A DNA stretch of 46,668 nt from Xanthomonas arboricola (GCF_003353015.1 NZ_QREM01000007.1:465515-512182); one strand, 5' to 3'. Counted from the first letter of the stretch, positions 10,764 to 20,675 are shown. Program-made: numbers and translations. Notes: a model not told the origin generated them from the letters alone.

Positions 10764-11840
10764 TCACGCGTCGCCGCCCCGCTCCTGCAACCAGCGGTGG
10801 ATCGCCACCGGCACCTCGCGCTGCGCACGTCCGGAGACGTAGATGCCGATATGCCCGCCGCGGAAACTCAGCTCGGTGTAGTCGTCGCTGCCGACCAGGC
10901 CGCGCAACGCCCGCGAGGCATCGGGTGGCACCAGATGATCGTGCTCGGCGTAGATGTTGAGCACCGGCATGTCCACCGCCTGCAGATCGACCGCCTCCCC
11001 GCCGATGTGCACCTGCCCGGTCACCAGGCCATTGCGCTGATAGAACTGGGTGACGAACTCGCGGAAGGCCTCGCCAGCCAGGTCGGGCGAATCGAAGATC
11101 CATTTCTCCATGCGCAGGAAGTCTTCCAGCGCCTGCTTGTCGTCGAGGATGTCGAGCAGGCCGACGTACTTCTGCAGGTTCAGCCGGAACGGCTTGAGCA
11201 TCAGGTAGCTGGCGTTCATCAGATCCGCCGGCACGTTGCCCATGGTGTCCACGAACAGGTCCACATCGACCATGCGTGCCCAGTTGGAGAGCATGTTGTC
11301 GGGGGTGTGGAAATCCACCGGCGTGACCATGGTGATCAGGTTGCGCACCTTCGGCTGCCGCAGCGCTGCATAGCACAGCGCGAACGTGCCGCCCTGGCAG
11401 ATGCCGAGCACATCGACCGCCGCCAGCCCCGACTGCGCACGCAGGTGGTCCACCGCGCCATCGATGTAACGCAGCAAATAGTCTTCCAGCGTGAGGTACC
11501 GCTCGGAGCGGTCCGGGTAGCCCCAGTCCAGCACGTAGACGTCCTGGCCGTGGCCCAACAGGCCCTTGACCAGCGAGCGGTCGGCCTGCAGGTCGACCAT
11601 GTACGGGCGGTTGACCAGCGCGTAGACGATCAGCAGCGGCGTCCTGGCCACCGGTGCCTGCTCGCCGACAAAGCGGTACAACACCACCTTGCCGTCGCGC
11701 CAGATTTCCTCGCGCTCGGTCACCCCGTAATCCACGTCGTCCACGCCGGGCAGCAACTTGAGCCCCTCGCGCAGCTTGCGCTGCATCGACAGGGTTTCCT
11801 GCATCAGGTCTTCGGCGCTGAATCCCAACGGGCCTTTCAT
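10764..11840 (-). CDS. phaC: class III poly(3-hydroxyalkanoate) synthase subunit PhaC
   Basis: This 358-residue alpha/beta-hydrolase-fold subunit polymerises (R)-3-hydroxyacyl-CoA into polyhydroxyalkanoate at the granule surface. The catalytic nucleophile is C148 in the lipase-like box LGICQGG, with D301 (YAEHDHLVPP) and H330 (FRGGHIGIY). These positions and the length fit class III synthases (about 355 residues, Cys149/Asp302/His331 in Allochromatium) rather than class I enzymes near 590. The gene starts inside the end of phaE, overlapping by four bases (ATGA), so the two are translationally coupled and should be made in matched amounts. Confidence 0.96.
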   Translation of the reverse strand: MKGPLGFSAEDLMQETLSMQRKLREGLKLLPGVDDVDYGVTEREEIWRDGKVVLYRFVGEQAPVARTPLLIVYALVNRPYMVDLQADRSLVKGLLGHGQDVYVLDWGYPDRSERYLTLEDYLLRYIDGAVDHLRAQSGLAAVDVLGICQGGTFALCYAALRQPKVRNLITMVTPVDFHTPDNMLSNWARMVDVDLFVDTMGNVPADLMNASYLMLKPFRLNLQKYVGLLDILDDKQALEDFLRMEKWIFDSPDLAGEAFREFVTQFYQRNGLVTGQVHIGGEAVDLQAVDMPVLNIYAEHDHLVPPDASRALRGLVGSDDYTELSFRGGHIGIYVSGRAQREVPVAIHRWLQERGGDA

Positions 11841-13000
11841 GCCTGCGCTCCCGGTGACTTGCGTGCGGCTGGCGTGCCGGGGGATGTACCGGCTGACTTG
11901 GAGGCGTTTTTCGACGCCTTCGTGTTTTTGGCTGGAGCGGTTTTTGCTGGCGGTTTCTTGGCTGAGCTGGTCGCGGCTGCCGGTTTGGGCGCAGTGTCCG
12001 CCCCGGCTGCCGGGGCGCGCTTGGCCGTGGCCGGCGCGACCGGATCAGCCGCCGCTGCAGCGGGCTTGCCGGCCGGGCTGGTCGCGGTGCGCAGCAGGCG
12101 CCGCACCGCACGTTCCAGCTCGGCGATGCGGCGGTGCGCGGCGTCCATCTCCGAACGCGTGGGCATCCCGAAGCGCTCGCTCACCTGCTCCACCTCTTCC
12201 TGCAGTGCGGCGCGCAAGCGCATATGCGCATTGGCAAAGCCGCCGTACACCTGGCGAAACTGGTCGGACAGCGCGACGTCGGCATACGACTCTTCGGCGG
12301 CCTCGATCCACAGATCGAACAAGGCACGCGCACTGGTCAGCTGACTGCCGCTGGTTTCGTGCTCGCCCAGCTTGGCGGCAAACCGCCCGAACGCCTGTTC
12401 GATGGCCGACTTGAGTTGTTCGCCATAGGCCTGCGACTGCGCCTGGTACTCCTGCTGCGCACGGGCCAGCGTCTGCAGGCGCGCCTGGTGATTGCGGCTC
12501 AGGCCGAACGCCGGCATGTCCAGCCACGGCGCGTTTTCCTCCCGCCACTTGGCCAGGGCCTGCGCGGCATCCTGCAGCCACGGATCGAAGCCGCCCGGGC
12601 TGCCGCCACGCAGCGAGCCCAGCGTCCACTGCATCAGTTGCTCGCCCTGCCCCTGCACGGCGCGTCGCCAGGCATCGGCGACCTCGTTGGCCGAGGTGTC
12701 GCGCCCGGCAAACTGCGCGGCCACCTGCTGCATGGTGCCGAACCAGTCGCCGGCCTGGTGGCGGAAGCGGTCGATCGCCTCCTGCGCCTGCGGTGCGGCC
12801 TGGGTGGGCAGCAGCTGCGACCACCAGTCCATCGCCTTGCGCCAATCCTGCGGTGGCTCGGTGCCCGGTCCCATGCCGGGAACCGCGCCGGGCTGCGCAG
12901 CGGCACCGGCCTGGCCGTGGCGCATGGCATCTCCCCAGGCACTCCAGTACTGGCGCGCCTTGTCTTCGAAGTTGCCGTTGTCCGAACCGCTGGTTGCCAT
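11837..13000 (-). CDS. phaE: class III poly(3-hydroxyalkanoate) synthase subunit PhaE
   Basis: The 387-residue protein is the non-catalytic partner of PhaC. The central part (about 50-290) is Ala/Gln/Trp-rich and helical (for example FAGRDTSANEVADAWRRAV and VYGGFANAHMRLRAALQEEV), ending in a helix typical of PhaE (MDAAHRRIAELERAVRRL). The last 80 residues or so are a Lys/Ala/Pro-rich tail with repeated KPAA, AKKP and KTAPAK units resembling histone H1-like tails. The ATG at 13000 has GGAAGG just upstream and is preferred to a start ten codons earlier. It precedes and overlaps phaC. Confidence 0.93.
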   Translation of the reverse strand: MATSGSDNGNFEDKARQYWSAWGDAMRHGQAGAAAQPGAVPGMGPGTEPPQDWRKAMDWWSQLLPTQAAPQAQEAIDRFRHQAGDWFGTMQQVAAQFAGRDTSANEVADAWRRAVQGQGEQLMQWTLGSLRGGSPGGFDPWLQDAAQALAKWREENAPWLDMPAFGLSRNHQARLQTLARAQQEYQAQSQAYGEQLKSAIEQAFGRFAAKLGEHETSGSQLTSARALFDLWIEAAEESYADVALSDQFRQVYGGFANAHMRLRAALQEEVEQVSERFGMPTRSEMDAAHRRIAELERAVRRLLRTATSPAGKPAAAAADPVAPATAKRAPAAGADTAPKPAAATSSAKKPPAKTAPAKNTKASKNASKSAGTSPGTPAARKSPGAQA

Positions 13001-13057
13001 GATTCCTTCCCGTGACTGTCCACCAGCCATCCTACCGCGTGCGCCCGGCTGTGCCGG

Positions 13058-13672
13058 TCAGGGTTTGGGGATCCGCAGCGTCTTGCTGATCATCAGCGAG
13101 CCGGACACCGCAAACAGCAGCACCAGCGGGTGGAACTGCCACGGCCCGAGCTGCCACTGGCCCCACCACAAGCTCTGGCCGATATGGCCGCTGCTGGCGG
13201 CCACCGCCAGCAGGATCACCAGCAGCAGGCTGGTGGGAATCGGGGTGCCTTCGAAGTACGGCACCTTGTCGGACTCGCCGGCGATCTCTTCGGCGGTCAC
13301 GTTGTAGCGCGCCAGGCGGCTCACGCCGCAGCAGACGAAATAGCTCAGCACCAGCCAGTCCCAGCCGCCGCGCATGCCGCAGGCATAGCCCAATGCCGCC
13401 GGCGCCACCCCGAACGAGATCACGTCGGCCAGTGAATCCAGCTCGCGGCCCAGGGTCGAGGACGCCTTGCGCCAGCGCGCCACGTGCCCGTCCAGCGCAT
13501 CGAACACGAACGCCAGCGGGATCAGCGCCATGCCCAGCAGCAGGTCGCCGCGGTGGCCTTCCTGCAGGAAGCGCATCGACGCGAACACCGCGCCGGTACC
13601 GCAGAAGGCGTTGGCCAGGGTGAACCAGTCCGCCAGTTGGAAATCGCGCAGCATCGAGAAATGGCGTTTCAT
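13058..13672 (-). CDS. pssA: CDP-diacylglycerol--serine O-phosphatidyltransferase
   Basis: This integral membrane enzyme makes phosphatidylserine from CDP-diacylglycerol and serine, the precursor of phosphatidylethanolamine. The full CDP-alcohol phosphotransferase signature is present: DALDGHVARW, then GRELDSLAD, with all Asp, Gly, Ala and Arg residues in place. The following SFGVAPA is typical of PssA rather than PgsA. About six hydrophobic segments span the 204 residues. I start at the ATG at 13672 (MKRHFSML). An in-frame ATG 16 codons upstream is possible. The gene lies 57 bases downstream of phaE's start region on the same strand, but a shared transcript is uncertain. Confidence 0.94.
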   Translation of the reverse strand: MKRHFSMLRDFQLADWFTLANAFCGTGAVFASMRFLQEGHRGDLLLGMALIPLAFVFDALDGHVARWRKASSTLGRELDSLADVISFGVAPAALGYACGMRGGWDWLVLSYFVCCGVSRLARYNVTAEEIAGESDKVPYFEGTPIPTSLLLVILLAVAASSGHIGQSLWWGQWQLGPWQFHPLVLLFAVSGSLMISKTLRIPKP

Positions 13673-13804
13673 GCGGAACCTGAGAAGTGCAAGGCGCAAA
13701 GGGTAACGCGCGTACGCCATGCAGGCGACCGTTTCGCGCGATCGGCTAGGCTGGCGATCAGCATGGCCGCTTCGGCCGGGCACGATCGATGACGAGGGGA
13801 CGGC

Positions 13805-14566
13805 ATGAAGCGCAGCATCCTGATCACCGGCGCAGGCAGTGGCATCGGCGCCGGCATCGCTACCGAGCTGGCCGCCGCCGGCCACCATCTGATCGTCAGC
13901 GACATGGACCTGGCGGCGGCCGAACGTACGGCGCAGGGCCTGCGTCAGAGCGGCGGCTCGGCCGAAGCGCTGGCGCTGGACGTCACCGACGAGCACGGCA
14001 TCGCGCAGGCACTGGCGGGCGCAACGCGTGCGCCGCAGGTGCTGGTCAACAACGCCGGGCTGCAGCAGGTATCGGCGCTGGAAGACTTCCCGATGCAGCG
14101 CTGGGCCTTGCTGGTGGATGTGATGCTGACCGGCGCCGCCCGGCTCGGCCGCGCGGTCCTGCCCGGCATGCGCGCGGCCGGCTATGGGCGCATCGTCAAC
14201 ATCGGCAGCATCCACTCGCTGGTCGCCAGCCCTTACAAGAGTGCGTATGTCGCCGCCAAGCACGGCCTGGTCGGCCTGGCCAAGGTCATCGCCCTGGAAA
14301 CCGCCGACTGCGACATCACCGTCAACACGCTGTGCCCGAGCTATGTGCGCACCCCGCTGGTGGAGCGTCAGATCGCCGACCAGGCGCGCACGCGCGGCAT
14401 CGCCGAAGACGCGGTGATCCGCGATGTGATGCTCAAGCCGATGCCCAAGGGCGCCTTTATCGACTACGACGAAATCGCCGGCACCATCGCATTCCTGATG
14501 TCGCATGCCGCGCGCAACATCAGCGGGCAGGCGATCGCCATCGATGGCGGCTGGACGGCGCAGTGA
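13805..14566 (+). CDS. bdhA: 3-hydroxybutyrate dehydrogenase (short-chain dehydrogenase)
   Basis: The 253-residue short-chain dehydrogenase interconverts D-3-hydroxybutyrate and acetoacetate with NAD. The Rossmann motif is TGAGSGIG (9-16), NNAG is at 82-85, and the catalytic triad is S135, Y148 and K152 (YVAAK). The segments NIGSIHSLVAS and KSAYVAAKHGLVGL, and CPSYVRTPLVERQI, match 3-hydroxybutyrate dehydrogenases closely. GAGGGG precedes the ATG. It is divergent from pssA and close to phaEC, which suits a role in reusing PHB monomers. Confidence 0.93.
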   Translation: MKRSILITGAGSGIGAGIATELAAAGHHLIVSDMDLAAAERTAQGLRQSGGSAEALALDVTDEHGIAQALAGATRAPQVLVNNAGLQQVSALEDFPMQRWALLVDVMLTGAARLGRAVLPGMRAAGYGRIVNIGSIHSLVASPYKSAYVAAKHGLVGLAKVIALETADCDITVNTLCPSYVRTPLVERQIADQARTRGIAEDAVIRDVMLKPMPKGAFIDYDEIAGTIAFLMSHAARNISGQAIAIDGGWTAQ

Positions 14567-14891
14567 GCGCGGCTGGCGAAAATTTCACCAGCCATCGCGC
14601 GCGCCCTGCGGCGTAAGGCGCGCGCAGAGTTGTCCACAGACTTGCGCAGGATTCATCCACAGCGGGTGTGGAGAAGTGCGTGCAAGCGCAATGCCGCTGG
14701 CGTACCGCCACATCGTGCAGCGCAGGCCCGCGCTTGCGCTAGCGTCCTGCATCGCGTGCCGTCGCTGGACCGGCGTACGCGCTAACGAAGCAGCAAGAAG
14801 CAGCCCGCAGGTATTGCGGGACACCGGCGAGTGTCCGCCGGACAGCACGGCCGCGCTCGCCTGACGCGGCTACGGCCTGCTCGATCGCCGC
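14567..14891. other. intergenic gap with clustered DnaA-box-like nonamers
   Basis: The gap between bdhA and the convergent Nudix gene has no convincing frame. It contains TTGTCCACA at 14630-14638, TCATCCACA at 14653-14661 and the reverse complement of TTCTCCACA at 14667-14675. All three resemble the DnaA box TTATCCACA with one or two mismatches. TCCACA and TGTGGA also form a small hairpin. A second hairpin, GGACAC/GTGTCC, lies near 14819-14836 without a T run. Confidence 0.4.
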
Positions 14892-15380
14892 TCAGACGCG
14901 CGAATACGTCCATGCCTGCATGCGCCCGTCGCGATACGGCATCACGCCATGAAACGGGCGCGGGTCGCCATCGAACACCAGCGGCAGGAAATGGCGGTCG
15001 CCCTCCCACATCGGCACCCGGTCCATGCGGTCGATCGCCACCCATTCCAGCGTGCCTTCCGGGTTGGAGGCTTGCGGCTGGCCTTCGAAGCTGCGGATCA
15101 GGAACACGAAGCCCAGCCAGTCCTCGCCGTGCTTGCCGAAGCCCGGCCAGCTGATGGTGCCGCGCAGTTGCATGTCGCCGCACTCCACACCGGCCTCTTC
15201 GCGGATCTCGCGGCGCATGCCGGCCAACACGTCCTCATCCGGCTCCACCTTGCCGCCGAGCCCGTTGTACTTGCCCAGGTGCTGATCGCCGGGGCGGGCG
15301 TTGCGATGGATCATCAGGACCTGGGTGCCGTCGGGCGACAGCAGGTAACCGAGCGTGGCGACGATGGGGGTATAGGGCAT
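14892..15380 (-). CDS. Nudix hydrolase, MutT/8-oxo-dGTP diphosphatase-like
   Basis: The 162-residue protein contains the complete Nudix box (GKVEPDE, seven residues, REIREEAGV), which binds Mg2+ and cleaves nucleoside diphosphate derivatives. The context NARPGDQHLGKYNGLGGK and the C-terminal FDGDPRPFHGVMPY resemble 8-oxo-dGTP diphosphatases of the MTH1/YtkD kind, so removal of oxidised nucleotides is likely but the substrate is inferred. The ATG at 15380 begins MPYTPIVATLGYLL. A longer open frame upstream looks non-coding. The yqiB-like gene ends its coding 66 bases upstream on the same strand. Confidence 0.9.
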   Translation of the reverse strand: MPYTPIVATLGYLLSPDGTQVLMIHRNARPGDQHLGKYNGLGGKVEPDEDVLAGMRREIREEAGVECGDMQLRGTISWPGFGKHGEDWLGFVFLIRSFEGQPQASNPEGTLEWVAIDRMDRVPMWEGDRHFLPLVFDGDPRPFHGVMPYRDGRMQAWTYSRV

Positions 15381-15445
15381 GGGGCGGCGATCTGACAGCG
15401 AGCGCACCAGTATGACCGATGCCGCGCAAGCGGCGTGGCGCGGAC

Positions 15446-15955
15446 TCAGCCGACCGCGGCCTGCGCGCCGGGGCGCGGTGGCGCGACGTAGTCGGTATCC
15501 AGGCGCAAGGTGGCCACGCCATGGCCGCGCTCGGCCAGATAGTCCAGCCACTTGCCCAGGAAGGTGTTCATGCGCATGCGGTGGCTGATCAACTCGGCCG
15601 GCGGCGGGAACATGCCCATTACGTCCTGCCAGCGGCGGCCGACGTAGCAATGGGTGGTCTCGGCCTGGCGGGCATCGCGGTACAGCCGCACATAGGCCGA
15701 CGGGTCCGGCTCGCCCGTCACCGGGTCGCACAGGTCGTAGGTCAGTCGCAGCTCGACCGTGTAGCGATGGCATTCGATCACGTCCAGACGCAGGTCCAGG
15801 CCATCGCCGATCGACGACACGTAGGAGCCCGGAGCGAGGTCGGCCGGTGCGAACAACCTGGTCAGGTGCTGGAAGTTTTCTGCGTACAAGCCCATCAGCC
15901 AGCCGAACCGGCTCAACTTGGGGATGCGTTCGAGTTTACTCAGTGCTTGCGCCAT
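15446..15955 (-). CDS. yqiB: YqiB / DUF1249 family protein
   Basis: The 169-residue soluble protein matches the DUF1249 (YqiB) family, with GLYAENFQHLTRLF near the N-terminus and PDPSAYVRLYRDARQAE centrally, then LISHRMRMNTFLGKWLDYL. The function is unknown. In enterobacteria the gene lies beside a Nudix gene (nudF) and cpdA, and here too a Nudix gene is the direct downstream neighbour. The C-terminus has a short Pro/Gly/Ala-rich tail. The ATG at 15955 starts MAQALSKLERIPKLSR. Confidence 0.9.
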   Translation of the reverse strand: MAQALSKLERIPKLSRFGWLMGLYAENFQHLTRLFAPADLAPGSYVSSIGDGLDLRLDVIECHRYTVELRLTYDLCDPVTGEPDPSAYVRLYRDARQAETTHCYVGRRWQDVMGMFPPPAELISHRMRMNTFLGKWLDYLAERGHGVATLRLDTDYVAPPRPGAQAAVG

Positions 15956-16154
15956 GGACCGATCCTACACGCTGCGCTGCCGTACGGGCAGCATTGACGA
16001 CCGGCCACCGGCAGGCCTACCTTGGCGGAGCACTGCCCCGCCCGCTGTGTTTCCTTGACGCTTGCCAACAGACCGTAATACGTCGCGGCAGGACCGGGTT
16101 GTGAAGATGCAACGCGCCTTCCCCATCCCGAATCCCGCCACACCAATCCCCGCC

Positions 16155-16976
16155 TCAAAACATCTCGCGCTGCAGCCCCAGCGTGGACAGCACCTTGCTG
16201 GAAATCTCCTCGATCGAGGTATTGGTGGTGCTCAGCGTCGGGATGCGCTCCATCTGGAACATGCGCTCGGCGGTGGCCACCTCGCGCCGGCAGGTCTCCG
16301 CCGCGCTGTAGCGCGAATTGGCGCGCCGCTCCTGGCGGATCTGCTGCAGCCGCTCCGGGTCGATGGTCAGGCCGAACAGCTTGCTGCGGTAGTTGCGCAG
16401 GCGCGGCGGCAGGCGCTCGCTCTCCAGATCTTCCTCGGTCAACGGGTAGTTGGCGGCGCGGATGCCGTAATGCAATGCCAGGTAGATGCAGGTCGGCGTC
16501 TTGCCGGCACGCGACACCGCCACCAGGATCACGTCGGCCTCGTCGTAATTGAGGGCGATGCCGTCGTCGTGGCTCAGTGCAAAGTTCATCGCGTTGATGC
16601 GGCGGTGATAGGTCTCGAAATCCACCATGCCGTGCGCACGCCCCACCCGCGAATGCCGCGGCGCATTGAGCTCGCGCTCCAGCGGTTCGATGAAGGGCGC
16701 GAATACGTCCAGCATCAGGGCGCCGCTTTCGGCAAGGATCATGCTCAGCTGGGGGTCGACGCAGGAATTGACCACCACCGGGCGCACCTGGTACCGCTCG
16801 CCTGCCGCGCGCACGCGCAAGGCCGCATCACGCGCTTTTTCTGCATCATCAATGAACGACATGCGGTCGGTGACGAAGTTGAATCCGCTGAACTGCGTGA
16901 GCAGGCTATGCCCAATCGTTTCAGCGGTGATACCGGTTCCATCGGAGACGTAGAACACCGGCCGAATTGTTGACAT
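16155..16976 (-). CDS. ppsR: phosphoenolpyruvate synthase regulatory protein (bifunctional kinase/pyrophosphorylase)
   Basis: The 273-residue protein belongs to the DUF299/PSRP family, which inactivates PEP synthase by ADP-dependent phosphorylation of a threonine next to the catalytic histidine and reverses it by phosphorolysis. The start [19 protein letters not shown] and the P-loop-like [16 protein letters not shown] are family hallmarks. I take the ATG at 16976, with AGAGG eight bases upstream. A GTG three codons earlier would lie within that site. The gene is divergent from ppsA, its target, across 142 bases. Confidence 0.96.
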   Translation of the reverse strand: MSTIRPVFYVSDGTGITAETIGHSLLTQFSGFNFVTDRMSFIDDAEKARDAALRVRAAGERYQVRPVVVNSCVDPQLSMILAESGALMLDVFAPFIEPLERELNAPRHSRVGRAHGMVDFETYHRRINAMNFALSHDDGIALNYDEADVILVAVSRAGKTPTCIYLALHYGIRAANYPLTEEDLESERLPPRLRNYRSKLFGLTIDPERLQQIRQERRANSRYSAAETCRREVATAERMFQMERIPTLSTTNTSIEEISSKVLSTLGLQREMF

Positions 16977-17118
16977 CAAGACCACCTCTTTGAACTGGTG
17001 TCCAAAACTTACGGGTTCATGCTTGTGCAGATTCCGCTGTGCACTGCATCATAGCGGCTTCTTCCTACGGACGCGGCCATCCAGCCCGCTCGGGCGATGG
17101 CCATACGGAGCATCGCGC

Positions 17119-19497
17119 TTGAACGAGAATATCCTGTGGTTGCATGAGCTACGCCTGGCCGACCTGGCCCGCGTAGGTGGTAAGAATTCCTCGCTCGGCG
17201 AGATGATCGGCAACCTGGCCGGGCTTGGCGTTTCGGTTCCCGGTGGATATGCGACCACTGCCGAGGCGTTCAAGGACTTCATCGCGCATAACGATCTGTC
17301 CAAGCGCATCTTCGACAAGCTGGCAACGCTGGATGTTGAAGACGTGTCTGCCCTCACCGTTGCCGGCAAGGAAATCCGCGGCTGGGTGATCGATGCGCCG
17401 CTGCAACCGGAACTGGACCGCGATATCCGTACCGCCTATGCACAGCTGTGCGCGGAAAACGGCGGTGGCGAAGTGGCCGTGGCGGTGCGTTCGTCGGCCA
17501 CCGCCGAAGACCTGCCCGATGCCTCGTTCGCCGGTCAGCAGGAAACCTTCCTCAATGTCACCGGCGCCGACGATGTGGTGCACAAGGTCAAGGAAGTGTT
17601 CGCAAGCCTCTACAACGATCGCGCGATCGCCTATCGCGTGCATCATGGCTTCAAGCACGAAGACGTGTTCCTGTCGGCCGGCGTGCAGTTGATGGTGCGC
17701 TCGGGCGTGGGTGCGGCCGGCGTGCTGTTCACGCTGGACACCGAATCGGGTTTCCGCGACGTGGTGTTCGTCACCTCCAGCTTCGGCCTGGGCGAGATGG
17801 TCGTGCAGGGCGCGGTCAACCCGGACGAGTTCTATGTCTACAAACCCACGCTGACCGCGGGCAAGCCGGCGATCCTGCGCCGCTCGCTCGGCAGCAAGGC
17901 GGTCCGCATGGTCTATTCGGACGTGCCCGGCGAACGTGTGCGCACCGAAGACACGCCAGTGGAACTGCGCAGCACCTTCTCGATCAGCGACGAAGACGTG
18001 CAGGAGCTCTCAAAGCAGGCGCTGGTGATCGAAAAGCATTATGGCCGCCCGATGGATATCGAGTGGGCCAAGGACGGTGTCAGCGGCAAGTTGTTCATCG
18101 TGCAGGCGCGCCCGGAGACCGTGAAATCGCGCAGCCATGCCACCCAGATCGAGCGCTTCTCGCTGGAAGCCAAGGACGCCAAGGTCCTGGTCGAAGGCCG
18201 TGCGGTGGGCGCCAAGATCGGCAGCGGCGTGGCCCGCGTGGTGCGCTCGCTGGACGACATGAATCGCGTGCAGGCCGGCGACGTGTTGATCGCCGACATG
18301 ACCGATCCGGATTGGGAGCCGGTGATGAAGCGTGCCTCGGCGATCGTCACCAACCGTGGCGGCCGTACCTGCCACGCGGCGATCATCGCGCGCGAGCTCG
18401 GTGTGCCGGCCGTGGTCGGCTCGGGCAACGCCACCGACGTGATCAGCGACGGCCAGGAAGTGACGGTCAGCTGCGCCGAAGGCGATACCGGCTTCATCTA
18501 CGACGGCCTGCTGCCGTTCGAGCGCACCACCACCGACCTGGGCAACATGCCGCCTGCCCCGCTCAAGATCATGATGAACGTGGCCAACCCGGAGCGCGCG
18601 TTCGACTTCGGCCAGCTTCCCAACGCCGGCATCGGCCTGGCGCGCCTGGAAATGATCATCGCCGCGCATATCGGCATCCACCCGAATGCGCTGCTGGAAT
18701 ACGACAAGCAGGACGCCGACGTCCGCAAGAAGATCGACGCCAAGACCGCCGGCTACGGCGATCCGGTCAGCTTCTACGTCAACCGCCTGGCCGAGGGCAT
18801 CGCGACGTTGACCGCCTCGGTGGCGCCCAACACGGTGATCGTGCGCCTGTCGGACTTCAAGTCCAACGAGTACGCCAACCTGATCGGCGGCTCGCGCTAC
18901 GAACCGCACGAAGAGAATCCGATGATCGGCTTCCGCGGCGCCAGCCGTTACGTCGATCCGTCCTTCACCAAGGCCTTCGCGCTGGAATGCAAGGCGGTGC
19001 TGAAGGTGCGCAACGAGATGGGCCTGGACAACCTCTGGGTGATGATCCCGTTCGTGCGCACGCTGGAAGAAGGCCGCAAGGTGATCGAGGTGCTGGAACA
19101 GAACGGGCTCAAGCAGGGCGAGAACGGCCTGAAGATCATCATGATGTGCGAGCTGCCGTCCAACGCGTTGCTGGCCGACGAATTCCTCGAAATCTTCGAC
19201 GGTTTCTCGATCGGCTCCAACGACCTGACCCAGCTCACCCTGGGCCTGGACCGCGATTCGTCGATCGTGGCGCACCTGTTCGACGAGCGGAATCCGGCGG
19301 TCAAGAAGCTGCTGTCGATGGCGATCAAGTCGGCGCGCGCCAAGGGCAAGTACGTCGGCATCTGCGGCCAGGGGCCGTCGGATCACCCGGAACTGGCCGA
19401 GTGGCTGATGCAGGAAGGCATCGAGTCGGTGTCGCTGAATCCTGACACCGTGGTCGATACCTGGCTGCGTCTGGCCAAGTTGAAGAGCGAGAGCTGA
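17119..19497 (+). CDS. ppsA: phosphoenolpyruvate synthase
   Basis: The enzyme converts pyruvate, ATP and water to PEP, AMP and phosphate in gluconeogenesis. I use the TTG at 17119 ([20 protein letters not shown]), because GGAG lies eight bases upstream and the resulting 792 residues equal the E. coli length. Upstream in-frame codons look non-coding. Domains: an N-terminal ATP-grasp (about 1-340, with [20 protein letters not shown]), the swivelling His domain with H419 in [15 protein letters not shown], and a C-terminal PEP-binding barrel ending [12 protein letters not shown] with the catalytic Cys. The threonine T417 before C418-H419 is the likely PpsR target. The stop overlaps the mscS-like start (TGATG). 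Confidence 0.97.
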   Translation: MNENILWLHELRLADLARVGGKNSSLGEMIGNLAGLGVSVPGGYATTAEAFKDFIAHNDLSKRIFDKLATLDVEDVSALTVAGKEIRGWVIDAPLQPELDRDIRTAYAQLCAENGGGEVAVAVRSSATAEDLPDASFAGQQETFLNVTGADDVVHKVKEVFASLYNDRAIAYRVHHGFKHEDVFLSAGVQLMVRSGVGAAGVLFTLDTESGFRDVVFVTSSFGLGEMVVQGAVNPDEFYVYKPTLTAGKPAILRRSLGSKAVRMVYSDVPGERVRTEDTPVELRSTFSISDEDVQELSKQALVIEKHYGRPMDIEWAKDGVSGKLFIVQARPETVKSRSHATQIERFSLEAKDAKVLVEGRAVGAKIGSGVARVVRSLDDMNRVQAGDVLIADMTDPDWEPVMKRASAIVTNRGGRTCHAAIIARELGVPAVVGSGNATDVISDGQEVTVSCAEGDTGFIYDGLLPFERTTTDLGNMPPAPLKIMMNVANPERAFDFGQLPNAGIGLARLEMIIAAHIGIHPNALLEYDKQDADVRKKIDAKTAGYGDPVSFYVNRLAEGIATLTASVAPNTVIVRLSDFKSNEYANLIGGSRYEPHEENPMIGFRGASRYVDPSFTKAFALECKAVLKVRNEMGLDNLWVMIPFVRTLEEGRKVIEVLEQNGLKQGENGLKIIMMCELPSNALLADEFLEIFDGFSIGSNDLTQLTLGLDRDSSIVAHLFDERNPAVKKLLSMAIKSARAKGKYVGICGQGPSDHPELAEWLMQEGIESVSLNPDTVVDTWLRLAKLKSES

Positions 19498-20486
19498 TGG
19501 GACTGCTGGGCGCGGTACTGGCGACTGCAGCAGCAGTCGCCGCCAGGCCGGCGGGAGCCGCGGGAGCGGCTGCCGCCAAACCGGCAACGGCCCCGGAGCG
19601 GGCATTCGATTGGGCCACCATCCCGTGGGCGCAGTACGTGCTCAACTGGGGGCTGGCCCTGTTGATCGTGGTGGTCGGCATGTGGCTGGCCAAGCAGCTC
19701 AGCCAGTGGCTGCACCGTGCGCTGACCCGCGCGCGCGTGGAGATCACGCTGACCAACTTCCTGCGCAACGTGCTGTATGCGTTGTTGCTGGTGCTGGTCT
19801 TCGTCACTGCGTTGAGCAAGATCGGCGTGCCGCCGACCTCGCTGATCGCGGTGCTGGGCGCGGCCGGCCTGGCGGTTGGCCTGGCGTTGAAGGATTCGCT
19901 GTCCAACATCGCTGCAGGCGTGATGCTGATCGTGCTGCGGCCGATGCGCGATGGCGACCACGTGGTGATTGCCGGGCAGGAAGGCATCGTCGACGAGATC
20001 CGGATCTTCCAGACCCGGATCCGCTCGTTCGACGAGCGCATGATCACCCTGCCCAACAGCACCATCACCACCTCGCCGATCGTCAACTACAGCACCCTGC
20101 CCAACCGGCGCCTGGAAGTGACGGTGGGCGTGGGCTACGGCGACGATCTGAAGAAGGCCCAGCAGCTGTTGCTGCAGATTGCCAGGGACAACCCGAACCT
20201 CCTGGAGTCGCCGGCACCGTTCGTGCAGGTCACCAATCTGGGCGAAAGCACGGTGGACCTGATGTTGTTCGCCTATGCGACCAACGGCAATTTCGGCGCG
20301 GCCAAGAGCACCACGCTGGAACAGATCCGCAACCAGCTGCTGGAGAACGGGCTCAATATCCCGTATCCGCAGCGCGACCTGCACGTGTATCACCACGATG
20401 CCGACGGCAAGCCGATCTCCGATCTGTTGCTGAAGGGCATCGCCGACGATGGCGATCTGAGCAAGGGACCGTCGCTGGCGCGCTGA
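19497..20486 (+). CDS. MscS-family small-conductance mechanosensitive channel
   Basis: The 329-residue inner-membrane protein releases solutes on hypo-osmotic shock. An Ala-rich start is followed by transmembrane helices at about 45-68 and 85-106, and by the pore-lining Gly/Ala helix (LIAVLGAAGLAVGLALKDSLSNIAAG). The cytoplasmic beta domain (MRDGDHVVIAGQEGIVDEI, ITLPNSTITTSPIVNYS) and the C-terminal alpha/beta domain come next. The residue pattern GLAVGLALKDSLSN identifies the family. The start codon shares one base with the ppsA stop, so translation is coupled. A strong terminator follows. Confidence 0.95.
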   Translation: MGLLGAVLATAAAVAARPAGAAGAAAAKPATAPERAFDWATIPWAQYVLNWGLALLIVVVGMWLAKQLSQWLHRALTRARVEITLTNFLRNVLYALLLVLVFVTALSKIGVPPTSLIAVLGAAGLAVGLALKDSLSNIAAGVMLIVLRPMRDGDHVVIAGQEGIVDEIRIFQTRIRSFDERMITLPNSTITTSPIVNYSTLPNRRLEVTVGVGYGDDLKKAQQLLLQIARDNPNLLESPAPFVQVTNLGESTVDLMLFAYATNGNFGAAKSTTLEQIRNQLLENGLNIPYPQRDLHVYHHDADGKPISDLLLKGIADDGDLSKGPSLAR

Positions 20487-20511
20487 TGCGCTGGATGGCG
20501 TGATGCAAAAG

Positions 20512-20543
20512 CAAAAGGCCGCATCGAAGGATGCGGCCTTTTT
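20512..20543 (+). terminator. rho-independent terminator after the mscS-like gene
   Basis: AAGGCCGCATC, loop GAAG, GATGCGGCCTT and a T run form an 11-bp stem. The left arm is preceded by AAAA, so it could also act weakly on the other strand for orn, which ends 133 bases to the right. Confidence 0.92.
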
Positions 20544-20675
20544 ACTGGATGCGCTGGCACCGCGTGCGTCTGGCGATGCGGTCGGCGGTGAACGCTACGC
20601 GGCGCACGCCGCGCGCGGTTGGCAACCGGACTCCGTCAACACGCCCACCGCGTGCAACACCACCGCGGCCAGCGC

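Noticed and set aside
16990..17118. ppsA start at an upstream in-frame ATG
   Set aside because: The upstream codons overlap the ppsR leader and give a Cys/Ser/Arg-rich non-conserved extension. TTG 17119 has the ribosome binding site and the family start.
17448..19445. A 665-codon plus-strand frame inside ppsA
   Set aside because: It is a shifted frame of ppsA, rich in Arg and Gly, with no domain.
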